From: Gracilaria vermiculophylla
Lineage: Eukaryota; Rhodophyta; Florideophyceae; Gracilariales; Gracilariaceae
Direction: 5' to 3'
Length of the DNA stretch: 20,248 nt
Assembly: GCA_019155205.2 (NCBI GenBank)
Contig: JAHNZQ020000172.1
Location: forward strand, 1,592,946-1,613,193
Positions 1 through 8,200 of the stretch are shown here, piece by piece. Below the pieces are notes generated by a model that ran no database searches, had not been told where the DNA came from, and saw only the letters and a program-made list of their open reading frames with translations. A program made the position numbers and the translations under genes. Position 1 is the first letter of the stretch. Each line of letters begins with the position of its first letter.

Positions 1-480
1 AGTCCTACAGAACGCTGATAGATGAACCAAGTATTAAACGTACTGCAATGCGGAAATCAAACACTGTTCTTAATGGTGGACCTATCATTTTGCACAGCTA
101 AAAATTCGAAATTTTTATCTCATTCAAAAGTCTTTTGGCGGTTTCATTTGAAGCAGATAAATATCAATTACTATCTTGAGGGTGCTACTGTATGTGTTTT
201 TTTGGTAGAAAAAAACGTTACATACTCTCTATACGTTCAATTTATAGGGTGGACCTATCATTATGCACAGCACCGTAACTACCTGCTTTTTGAAAAAGTT
301 TAATGCCCCATGCGCTGCATTTATGACATCAGGTACAAAGTCAATATCACGGATGTATCGTATCCCACGATTGCCTCTTATTTCACATTATTACTAAAAT
401 ATATATATGATATGATGAAGTCGAGGCAATAACATTTTTTCAGAACAAAATTGTGCCGATGATGCATATTTGTGAACGTC
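1..480. other. AT-rich flank, no supported gene
   Basis: This stretch lies downstream of the protease gene, which reads leftward and stops at 481. A 93-codon ATG-started frame at 22-303 (+) is open, but it is AT-rich, has no recognisable domain and runs straight through both copies of a 24-bp repeat, so I do not call it a gene. No AATAAA-type polyadenylation signal is visible on the minus strand just after the protease stop. Confidence 0.5.
75..271 (+). repeat. 24-bp direct repeat pair, 173 bp apart
   Basis: A 24-bp motif beginning GGTGGACCTATCATT and ending TGCACAGC occurs at 75-98 and again at 248-271 in the same orientation, with one mismatch (T versus A after CATT). The flanks are unrelated. 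The motif resembles the general style of terminal sequences of mariner-type elements, but the two copies are direct rather than inverted, so they do not bound a simple transposon. They could be two decayed ends of short non-autonomous elements, or part of a larger dispersed repeat. Confidence 0.7.
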
Positions 481-2001
481 TTAATATGCCTTTGACATTT
501 CCATACTAACAGGGCACGAAATTCCCAAAGATGGTTCATCAATGTTGCCAGGGCCATTTTCGATTAATCGGCTTATGCTAGTCAACGCATTCAGCGACAC
601 CTCTCTTTCATCAGAGAGCAAGACAGCAATCGCCCCACTTACATGCGCTGTTGCGAAAGACGTTCCACCACTGGGCAGTGAAGAAAACAGGTCAACTCCG
701 GGCGCAGATATATCCACGCAATCTTGCTCTGGCTCAGAAATATTATTGTCTTCGAAAGGAACTCCGTCACTATCATGCGCTTGTACGCTAAAGAACCGTT
801 CGTTCCGAAAGAAGGCTGGTATTCGAGAACACGCATTTTCTCCATCATTGCCTGCTGCCGCGGTGACAAAAACGCCTAAGATCGCCAACTCATTCAGAAT
901 ATCCTCAGCCAAATCCCTATTCAATCCGGTGGTTATTGGGCCCGACAGAGAGAGATTGATGACATTCCCCCTTGGTGTTAGGTTCAGGTTGCTTGAAACA
1001 AAACCCAATGCCCGCAGTACATTTGCCCAACTCCCTGTACCGCCATCTAACACCCGCAAGCAATGTCGGGTGCCCTCCGTTGCCACGCCATTAGCCCCGG
1101 TGGCAATATCACTTACACGCGTCCCATGACCTACGGTATCTGCGCAACTATCTGCAATCTCTGATCCCGAACTATAGTCGAGACACTGTCCTTGGCTCGA
1201 CGGCTCACATCCGGTGTCCAGAACCCATATGCTCACGTCTCGACCGTTCATACTGAGAGAAGCGCATGTACGGAGGCCATCTCTGGGGAAGCCACCATCT
1301 GTCTCGTCAATTCCAAAAAGATCGCACGATACTGGGGGCGATGTTATCGGTTTCCGTGGAACAAGCGTGCCTCCTCGGAAAGGAAAACCCCGAGAACTGT
1401 TGAATGCACAGCCGGAAAATGGCGGATCGATCGGTATGGGAAGATCGTTTGATGAAACTGGTATTGATACTGTGAAGCTGTTTTCAATGGCCATCGGCCG
1501 TGTACCGGCTTTAGCCAGAGCCGGGACCGCGGTAAGCGCTATCTCCTTTGAAAAGGCCTTGAGCCGATAAGGAGGAAGATCCCGTAGCTCTTCAATGTCG
1601 CACATAAATGATACGAAGTGGACCGAGCCTATGTCGATTCCCGTTTCGCCGATTATGCAACCTTCGGTCAGGTTGTTCGCACTAATTAGAGTCTGCACAT
1701 CCGTGTGACAGTTATCGTCACATGAAGCGGAGATTTGCATCAGGAACTCGTTAGGTATGATACCATCATCATCCACTGGTTCAGGCTCAGGAGAGAGGAG
1801 TGCCGAAGACATCCCTGCATTACGATCTGCCTGATTCTCTAATGTCGTCATGGTACTATCATCATCCAGTGCTTCTCGCTCAGGAGAGGGAAGTGGCATG
1901 GGCATCCCCACGTTCAGGTCTGTCGTATTCTCTGTTGCCTTCAGAACGGTTGACAAAGACGAAGTCAGCAGTACTAGAACGCATAGAATCCTGCCCATCA
2001 T
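481..2001 (-). CDS. Secreted subtilisin-like serine protease (peptidase family S8)
   Basis: This gene encodes a 506-residue predicted endopeptidase that would act outside the cell or in the secretory system. The frame is open further upstream, but the first ATG is at 1999-2001; it gives a clear signal peptide (MMGRILCVLVLLTSS, then STVLKA). Residues 23-84 are an acidic linker made of two tandem copies. Residues about 82-160 resemble an inhibitor I9-type prodomain (IPNEFLMQIS onward). The catalytic domain spans about 255-495. Asp262 is in WVLDTGC, His292 in GHGTRVSDI, the oxyanion Asn385 in AAAGNDG and Ser448 in GGTSFATAHVSG; the codons are at 1216-1218, 1126-1128, 847-849 and 658-660. The usual Pro after TSxAT is Ala here. 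Many cysteines suggest disulfides. No intron, stop or frameshift is seen. The substrate is unknown. It is a lone gene flanked by repeats. Confidence 0.93.
   Translation of the reverse strand: MMGRILCVLVLLTSSLSTVLKATENTTDLNVGMPMPLPSPEREALDDDSTMTTLENQADRNAGMSSALLSPEPEPVDDDGIIPNEFLMQISASCDDNCHTDVQTLISANNLTEGCIIGETGIDIGSVHFVSFMCDIEELRDLPPYRLKAFSKEIALTAVPALAKAGTRPMAIENSFTVSIPVSSNDLPIPIDPPFSGCAFNSSRGFPFRGGTLVPRKPITSPPVSCDLFGIDETDGGFPRDGLRTCASLSMNGRDVSIWVLDTGCEPSSQGQCLDYSSGSEIADSCADTVGHGTRVSDIATGANGVATEGTRHCLRVLDGGTGSWANVLRALGFVSSNLNLTPRGNVINLSLSGPITTGLNRDLAEDILNELAILGVFVTAAAGNDGENACSRIPAFFRNERFFSVQAHDSDGVPFEDNNISEPEQDCVDISAPGVDLFSSLPSGGTSFATAHVSGAIAVLLSDEREVSLNALTSISRLIENGPGNIDEPSLGISCPVSMEMSKAY
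1750..1935 (-). repeat. 93-bp tandem duplication inside the protease gene
   Basis: Two adjacent 93-bp units (1843-1935 and 1750-1842) encode imperfect copies of a 31-residue segment just after the signal peptide. Shared positions include EN, D, N, GM, L, SPE and a closing DDD. The duplication keeps the frame, so it lengthens the acidic, Pro/Ser/Glu-rich linker before the prodomain without harming the enzyme. The copies have diverged clearly at protein level, so the event is not very recent. Confidence 0.85.
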
Positions 2002-2123
2002 TATTTGGTGCACATTCAGTTGAACACGAGATTCGAGACACAAGTAGTGTACAGTTCAAGCAAAGAATGATGAGGTTGACAGATTCCCTTCAGGGAAGTT
2101 AGGGAAGGGGGGGGGTGAGCGGG

Positions 2124-2132
2124 CTTTTTATC
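2124..2132 (-). promoter_or_regulatory. Possible TATA-like element of the protease gene
   Basis: On the minus strand the string GATAAAAAG lies about 125 bases upstream of the protease ATG. A run of nine G residues (2107-2115 on the plus strand) lies between the two. Position and composition would suit a core promoter, but AT-rich strings are common in this spacer and nothing else supports it. Confidence 0.2.
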
Positions 2133-2672
2133 GTGCTTGAAAAATCCATATTCTTTTTGTACTGTTGCGTCATACTTTACTGTGTAGCAACTGAAGCTTT
2201 CTGACGAGTGTAGGGGCGATTAAAGGCTGGGAAGTTCCGACAGGGAAGATTTCCATCAGAAGCAGCACAATAGAATTTCTTAGAAGACAAGGTATTACTG
2301 TCAGAGGAATACAGTTGAGATGTGTGATTTTTTTTAATGTAGGCCACGCATTGTCTCGAGAGTACAGAACGTAGAAATTCGACAAAATAAAAGGTTTTCA
2401 TGAAACGAGTAATGCCTGACGCGTATGATGTTGAGAGGTGATAAAAGAAAGTGTGAAGTTTGATTGACCAAAGTTTTTACTTTTCTACCGGCATACCTTT
2501 CGTCCGCAGAACATTCTTTCGACAGAAGATATTTTTTGAATATCATTCAAAACTATTGAAACAGCAGAAAACGAACCTCTGGAAAATGACGACATGTATG
2601 TACGCACATAAGTATTTCATATCCAAATCGAACTCTGATTTTGCAGCGTAGTTCTGGATCTCGTTTTTTGTT

Positions 2673-2700
2673 CAAAACCGTTTCATAATAAACGGTTGTG
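2673..2700. repeat. Short inverted repeat sharing sequence with the Tc1 ends
   Basis: AACCGTTT, six bases, then AAACGGTT form a perfect 8-bp inverted repeat; allowing one mismatch the arms extend to 11 bases. Thirteen bases of it (ACCGTTTCATAAT, 2677-2689) are identical to the inner repeat at the right end of the Tc1 element at 3376-4651 when that end is read inward. It may be a remnant or solo end of the same transposon family. Confidence 0.5.
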
Positions 2701-3112
2701 AATAAATTAGGACAGCGTGCAAAGCACTAAATGGATGAGACCGTTCGGTAAAGAAGAGAAAGCCGGTCCTTATTTACTAGGGCGGAATGCTTTTGTTCGT
2801 AGTCCAGGTTCGTTTAACGAGTTTGTGGATCCGGGAATCGGAAACGCTCAATTTCTTTTAGTGTAGTGGCACAGAAGCCACACACTCGCTCACATATCAT
2901 TTCCAGTTTTCTCCATAAACGCGAAATGCTTTGTTTCGCCTTCACGGTAACCAACCGCGCCCGTACGTCAAAGCAATCATCGGCTTCACAACATCCGGAC
3001 GAATAGACACTTAATTATCCGCCGGTATGTAATGATGCCAAATATTTATTTTTTGAACGGTTTGAAGCTTGCATACACGCATCAACAAAAGTGGTTTCGA
3101 ATGAATTATAAA

Positions 3113-3253
3113 TTTTTGATACAAAACACGCATTTTTTGAAGCTCGATAATAAATTAGACACATTAGTGAACCTCGTGGACTAGTCTTTGATACAAAAAA
3201 AACATTTTTCGAAGCTCGATAATAAATTAGACACATTGAACCTCGTGAACTGG
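3113..3253 (+). repeat. Tandem duplication, about 72 bp per unit
   Basis: Units at 3113-3184 and 3185-3253 share a long identical core around GAAGCTCGATAATAAATTAG and the closing GAACCTCGTG. They differ by a few substitutions and a 3-bp indel. A partial third start (TCTTT) follows at 3254. The array ends only about 45 bases from the left end of the Tc1 element at 3299. Confidence 0.85.
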
Positions 3254-3375
3254 TCTTTACCGCAAACTTCATGATATGCATTACACTTGCAACTCGTATA
3301 GTGCGTTTCAAAAACATATTACCCCTCAAAAGTGCGCCAAAACTGTACTGTAGGCTGCAGTTTGCACATAGTCTA

Positions 3376-4651
3376 CAGTCTGTTTCAAAATCATAACACG
3401 TCGGTGTCGAAGTACAAAAATTGTGAATTTGGTACAGTACGACTACAAGATCAAGATTTAAAATAAATTCAAGTCAAAAAACCGTTTCAAAACCATAACA
3501 ACTTTGTGAAGATTAAGTCTCTTTTGGCGACTCAGTAACTACTTATTCCACCTTTTTGCTTAATAACGAAAATTTAGCGTTTGAGCATCAAAAAGATGTA
3601 GTCATTAATTTTAAAAATATATGTGTTGTCCCAGCAATTCTTAAAACATTTTTTCAAATGAAAAACTGCGCTACAATGCCTTCCGTGGCCATAAACCGTT
3701 CTTGATAAGAATTGTCATCCATTTTTAATGAGGTTCACGTCTGGGGAGCGTGCTGGCCAATCCATCACCGTAATGCTTGCTTCTTGTAGCCAATCTGTCA
3801 ATACTTTAGATTTGTACACCGGTTAATTATCTCGCTGGAAAACAAAACTTCTTCCGTGTACACAATATCTATAAACTGGCCTTGAGTTAAAAACAACTTT
3901 TTGGTAGCATGCAAAATCTATATGTGTGTAAAAAAATGCAATATCTGCTTTTCCATATTCTCATATGCCAGCCTGGAACATTATAGAACAGCCTCTAGAG
4001 TTTCATGTCCGGAATTCAGAACATTTCTTTCTTAGATCATGTCAATAAAATTTATAACAATTTGTAACATCCAAGTTGAATATTTATTCATCAGAAAAAA
4101 TAACTGTATCCCATTGATTTGTCTAGTACGCCATGTTTGCATACATAAATATTGTTTTTTTGCTTATGTCTATCTTCTTAATGGAATGTCTACATCATTG
4201 GTTTATACTTGACCATTTTTATTGATTATTTGTCATATTATTGATTTAGAAACATTGCTTTTTAAGGGTTTTGCAAGTTTTTTGCATGAAACTATTCTTT
4301 GAGACAGGTTCCGTTTTCTAACTCGTTTATCTGCAAGACTAGATAAGTGTGAACGCTTTGTAAGTGTTTTTATTCTACAGTTTACTGTATTTTCTAGGAT
4401 ACGGGGAGTTGTGACTGGATAACGTTTTAAAAGTCGGCTAAGTTTGACATATAATTTTCTATAAGCTTTTTGTTGTATGATTTCAAGCTGTTTGGAGCGA
4501 GAGAGAGGTGAACGTCGATCCATAACGATGGATGTTGATGATGTAGTGTTATGATTATGAAACGGTTTTTACTTCTATTTTCTGCAAAAGGCGCACTACA
4601 GTACTACTTTGGCGCGTTTTTTTAGGCATGATATGATTTTGAAACGAACTG
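3376..4651 (-). mobile_element. Tc1-like transposon A, nested inside copy B
   Basis: Terminal inverted repeats at 3376-3397 and 4630-4651 match at 19 of 22 positions and start CAGT. Inner repeats at 3481-3500 and 4547-4566 match at 18 of 20. TA lies directly outside both ends (3374-3375 and 4652-4653), the target duplication expected of the Tc1/mariner superfamily. The insertion falls between the outer and inner left repeats of copy B. The encoded transposase runs leftward. Confidence 0.9.
3532..4523 (-). pseudogene. Tc1 transposase of copy A (DD34E family), inactive
   Basis: The ATG at 4521-4523 opens a basic, DNA-binding N-terminal region (MDRRSPLSRSKQLEIIQ) resembling that of copy B; the remnant closes with VIKQKGGISSY and a TGA at 3532-3534. 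Its length of about 330 codons is near the family norm. The first catalytic Asp is in FSDE (4090-4092) and the second in FQRDN (3829-3831). Exactly 34 codons later the third acidic residue should stand in the SPDxNxIE motif, but it is Lys (AAA read on the minus strand, 3724-3726). At least one frameshift lies between the start and the first Asp, and in-frame stops occur after FSDE, after FQRDN and elsewhere. It cannot make active transposase. Confidence 0.88.
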
Positions 4652-4702
4652 TATGTAGACTCGTTTCTAGAACATATGTACACCGTCTTCTTTCTAGTAA
4701 AA

Positions 4703-5699
4703 ATGGCTCGAGGTCCACCACTTTCCAAGCAAGAAAAACTTCATATCGTAAAGTTAAACGCCGAGAAGAATTATAACAATGGTATTGCTGAAACATTAAA
4801 GAGTTCGAGAGTCACAATTGCTACTTTTCTCAAAAATCCGACTCTTTATGGATTAAAACGATCTCCAGGACGCCCAAAGAAGCTCCGCCCAGCAGATAAA
4901 AGAGGAAGTAAAAGAAATTTGTGCAAAGGAAAAGTATCGTGCAAAATAGTTTGAATAACTCTCATTCTCAACGTTTCTGAATCAACTATATGGAGGTAGA
5001 TAAACAGCACAAATTTATTAAAATATTAAAAAATGAAAAATACTTTCTTTCTCCAAAAGCATCACAAGGAAGAGAGAGTTCACGGGTTTCCTGGAAAAGC
5101 CTACTGGAAAAATGAATGGAAATATTTATATTTTTACTGATGAAACAAAGTTCAATTTGGAGGTACCATATTTCTACAAATTTTATTGGCACGATCTTCG
5201 TAAAGAATGTCATGAGATTTATACGATGCGTACAGGTGGAGGCTTTGTAATGGTCTGGAAGTGTATTTCTTAAAAAAGGTCTCACGGAAATTACATTTAT
5301 TGAAACGAACATGAATGCGGAAAAATATCAAGAAAATCTGTACAATTATTTGCTGCCATTTTGTTTATATTTCCATGAAGAAAATTTCATTTTTCAACAT
5401 GAGAATTGCTCTATACACAATTCATTTTTAATCAAAAATTGGCTACAATAGTCTGAGGTAACTGTTTTAAAGTGGCCGGCGCACTCACCAGATTTGAACC
5501 CAATCGAAACGTTTGGAGACAGCCGGCGAAGATGGTTTGCGCGCATTGAAGGCAATTTCAGACGGTTTTTGAACTTAAAAAATGTATAAAATCTTTCTGG
5601 AAATCTATAACAGTTTTATTTGTGGAAACGTACATCATTTCGATGCCAAAACGCTGCGTTAGCGATATACAGCAAAAAGGATGCAAAATAATCTATTAA
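4703..5699 (+). pseudogene. Tc1 transposase of copy B (DD34E family), inactive
   Basis: The ATG at 4703 starts a clear Tc3/Tc1-type helix-turn-helix region (RGPPLSKQEK, IAETLKSSRVTI) followed by a GRPKKL AT-hook-like motif. Later segments are ITPHVYR-free but typical of the family: FTDETKFNL with the first Asp at 5139-5141, FQHEN where Asp is replaced by Glu (5401-5403), WPAHSPDLNPIE with the third acidic residue intact at 5506-5508, and SMPKRC near the C terminus. A TAA lies at 5697-5699. The spacing between the second and third positions is 34 residues. Frame changes occur between the start and the first Asp and again before the second, and several stops are present. Total length matches an intact Tc1 transposase of about 330-340 codons. 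Confidence 0.88.
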
Positions 5700-5859
5700 G
5701 CGCCGCGCAGTAAAGATTTGCTATTGATGATCATATGTTTTTGAAACGGTTTTTTTTTGGCTTTAGTGTTTTCTGAAACCTATTTTTCTAGGCGTACAAT
5801 ATACTTTTGGTAGTTTTTTTGAAATTTCGCAGCATGTCGTATGCTTTTGAAACAGTCTG

Positions 5860-6208
5860 TGGCTTTACTCACGGGACTTCGAAGAAAACGCTCTATTCAG
5901 CATTATTCGTAAAGTCTTCGCTAGAAACTTCTGGAATCCAACTTTCTATGTAATGATTATGATAGATATCTGCCTTGTAGTTTGCAGAGTTCTGGGTGCG
6001 TATGCTTACATTTATACTTCTATAACTCTACAAAACCATGTGGATTTCTTATGTGTCTGTTTCGCACCAGGCATAAACAACGAAAGTCTAGAAATTTTGC
6101 TCTACCAAAACAGATTGAATATCTAGCACCGACTCTGTCTGTGGGGTCGAAGTACCGCTGGAACAGAGCCGGCGCCACGACGGCGGGAGCGGTAGTTCTG
6201 GCCCAGGC
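5860..6208. other. Spacer right of the Tc1 block, no gene seen
   Basis: Composition rises from AT-rich at the left to GC-rich near 6150. Frames opening here on both strands run into the next entry and show no domain of their own. Confidence 0.5.
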
Positions 6209-6768
6209 ATGGAAAGTAACACCGCACGGGCGGGAGACGTCATCTACCTCGACCCGTGGGAAGTCCAGGAGATCAGCCGCGAGGAGGCTCGGGAATACGG
6301 GATGGCTTCGAGAGTTATTCCTTCTGGACACCCGACCGGGTATGCTGACTTCGATAGGTGGCACGGCTCTTACGAGAAAGACGATCCGATGTTCGATAAC
6401 GAACCGGAGACTCCAGAAGTGGGCGAACTCGAAGAGGGCTGTGAAGGAGGCTTGGTCGCAGCTGGCCTGCATGGGCGGGAGCTTGGGGCAGCACTGATGA
6501 ACTCGGCAATCTCTTCAGTGCTGGCCAGAACTGAGGCTATCAAAGGTAGCTTGACTTGGCTGCCGGGTTCAACTCTTTCGGGCAATAACGGTGGTTCTCT
6601 CTCTTAGGAAGTGAGGCTCCCACGACGGGCGCCAACGAGTCGGATGTCATTCCGAACTTCCTCCGCCACGTTTTCATGAGCGTCCAAGACACCTCTGGGG
6701 ATCATTCCGCCATACACGAAACCCTTTCGAACCACCTGAGGGGGACGCTTCGGCCTCATAACGAATAG
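6209..6768 (+). pseudogene. Unassigned acidic reading frame with one frameshift
   Basis: An ATG-started frame (6209-6607, 132 codons) begins MESNTARAGDVIYLDPWEV and is rich in Glu, Asp and Gly. After its stop an adjacent frame stays open from about 6607 (GSEAPTTGANESDVIPNF) to a TAG at 6766-6768, so a single frameshift would join them to about 186 codons. I recognise no domain. The GC-rich, Glu/Asp-rich character and the place beside retroelements suggest a gag-like N-terminal region of another element, cut off before the chromovirus 3' side; a decayed host gene is equally possible. Confidence 0.4.
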
Positions 6769-7151
6769 GGGGGTTTGCTGTTATCCAGTTCTTCCCCAAC
6801 GGAATCTCCTCCACTAATTATGTTTCTTACTTCCCTCTAACTGCGTGCAGTGTTTCTGTTCCGTTTCCTGAGGGTTTTTTGCGCGTGGTGGCTCCGAAAC
6901 TGGGCCGTTATGATATGAACATGACTACAGCGTTGCCGAAGTTGAACGCCATGCAAGTGCGAAAAACCATACTCGTGGTCACGATGATCGTCGACCACCA
7001 GCAACCTGGGTAAAAAGGCCCATTCTTGGTTGCTCCGGAAAGTAAAGTGCGTGGTGCAGAGGCAATTTGCAGCGCTATTTTTCCTGCGTTGAGACGCCCG
7101 TGCGACGGGAATGTCGCTAGCCAGCGTTGCTGGAGTTGCTAGATTCGCATT
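6769..7151. other. Presumed 3' end region of the chromovirus
   Basis: This lies just beyond the chromodomain on the minus strand, where a polypurine tract and 3' LTR are expected. The minus-strand frame stays open to 6837 but has no recognisable domain after the chromodomain. A purine-rich stretch is present on the minus strand around 6820-6840. I could not find a matching direct repeat on the other side of the element, so no LTR is called. Confidence 0.4.
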
Positions 7152-7301
7152 TTGGTGATAGCGTATCACGAGAGAACCGGGGAGATGTTCGATCAGCACA
7201 GCTGTGTCAGGCGAAGGGCGATACCCGTACCATCTTACGTGGTAATGCAATATGCCTTTCTCATTGTACGAGTGTCCGACGATTCGTTCAACATTATACT
7301 C
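7152..7301 (-). pseudogene. Integrase C-terminal chromodomain
   Basis: About 50 codons beginning EYNVERIVGH and containing KGILHYHVRWYGY and EHLPGSLVIRYH match the chromodomain of chromovirus integrases, which reads histone marks and guides insertion. The aromatic residues YHVRWYGY are intact; the Trp expected in the DDTW position is Ala (PDTAVLIEHL). It lies in an open minus-strand frame running from 7541 to 6837, so this segment itself carries no stop. Confidence 0.85.
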
Positions 7302-8200
7302 CTGTTTGTGAACCTTTTCGCCAACCCGGGTTATCGTACACTTTCCTGCACTGAGCTGTAGTTTCCCGTTTCGGGTTTCTCTTACCACCTTGGGATGTCG
7401 ACTTCCGCCTCCCAGTGCTCCTTTCTGACCGCGAGCCTGCGTGGCTTCCATTAGATGGGTGTCGTGTCTCGAAAAGCGCTGGCATTTCCGCCTTGGGCGA
7501 GCCCACATGTACGTATGAGCAGCTCGGGTCCGCGAGGTCATGGCTCGTTTCCGCGAGGTTGCGGCTGGCGTTAGGCGAGATTTTTGCTGGGTTCCGCGAT
7601 GTTATGGGTAGTTTCCGAAACACCACCACTTCAAGGAGACACATCTCCATGCTTGACGTATAATGCCAATCCGGGGGCCGGCACGTGGCGGTTCCCGTCT
7701 CCGACGTGGTCGGTGTTTTAGGAACAGTGGAGTAGCGATTCCGAAGCGGCCGGGTTCTCCAGAGCGTGCACAGTGGTGTTCGTGGTTCGATTTTCTGCCG
7801 CTGTGGCATTTCCCTCCGTCATAAACGGTCTTGTCTGCCGGATGGTTTCCTGTAAAGGCTGCGGCGCGGGGTTACTTATTCGTGGGTAACAGCGTGTTTC
7901 CCGCGGCTACAGCGAGCAAATAACCTCCTAAAGGGAAGCGGAAGAGAGGTCCTCCCCGAAATCCATAGACAAAGCGGCGGGAGACACCGACTATACCGAC
8001 AGGCGGATAATTATTCCAATGTGAACTGGAATTTTTGTGGGCTGGCCATGTAGGCCAGGCCCGTCCGACAAAGTCGGCTTGTCTCCCAACACGTGCGGGA
8101 GATCTGACAGACCCCGACATGTGCGAAGCAAGACGACAGACTATCTGAATGCCGATGTACCCGGTGTTGCTGGGGGATACGCGTTCGGTGTGTCCCGCAG
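7302..8200 (-). other. Decayed linker between integrase and chromodomain
   Basis: Several overlapping frames of up to about 170 codons exist on the minus strand, rich in Arg, Ser, Thr and Pro, but none has a recognisable domain. The position is that of the variable linker before the chromodomain. Two small hairpins lie at 8039-8062 and 8065-8077. Confidence 0.5.

Larger units (their letters stand above)
2002..3298. other. AT-rich spacer upstream of the protease, no gene seen
   Basis: Only short frames without recognisable domains occur here. The stretch holds the presumed promoter side of the protease gene, a short inverted repeat at 2673-2700 and a 72-bp tandem duplication at 3113-3253. A 104-codon minus-strand frame (3015-3329) looks repetitive only because it reads through that duplication and then into the transposon end; it is not supported as a gene. 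Confidence 0.6.
3299..5859 (+). mobile_element. Tc1-like transposon B, split by insertion of copy A
   Basis: The outer ends are 3299-3320 and 5838-5859, imperfect inverted copies of a sequence containing GTTTCAAAA and CATA. Inner copies lie at 4659-4678 and 5731-5750, so each end has a double-repeat (IR/DR-like) layout. The left flank has TA at 3297-3298; the right flank has TG at 5860-5861, a possible decayed TA. Removing copy A and one TA leaves about 1,283 bp, almost the same as copy A (1,276 bp) and typical for Tc1 elements. It is much richer in A and T than the sequence to its right. Both ends survive, but the transposase is broken, so it could move only if another transposase acted on it. 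Confidence 0.88.

Noticed and set aside
542..1129. Long plus-strand frames (up to 195 codons) across 542-1570
   Set aside because: They are antisense to the protease gene, whose catalytic motifs all lie on the minus strand; no domain is visible in them.
2002..2043. Fourteen extra codons before the protease ATG
   Set aside because: The longer frame starts with TTG, unlikely in a eukaryotic gene, and would bury the signal peptide behind a polar extension. The ATG at 1999-2001 gives a normal signal peptide.
3015..3329. 104-codon minus-strand frame with an internal peptide repeat
   Set aside because: The repeat is simply the translation of the 72-bp DNA duplication, and the frame's start lies inside a transposon end.
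6159..6170. TGGAACAGAGCC, similar to an initiator-tRNA primer-binding site
   Set aside because: It lacks a base relative to the usual sequence, and no LTR end directly precedes it, so the match is too weak to call.
8039..8077. Two adjacent GC-rich hairpins that look like terminators
   Set aside because: They lie in the decayed pol of a eukaryotic retroelement with no T-run after them; chance structure is the simplest reading.
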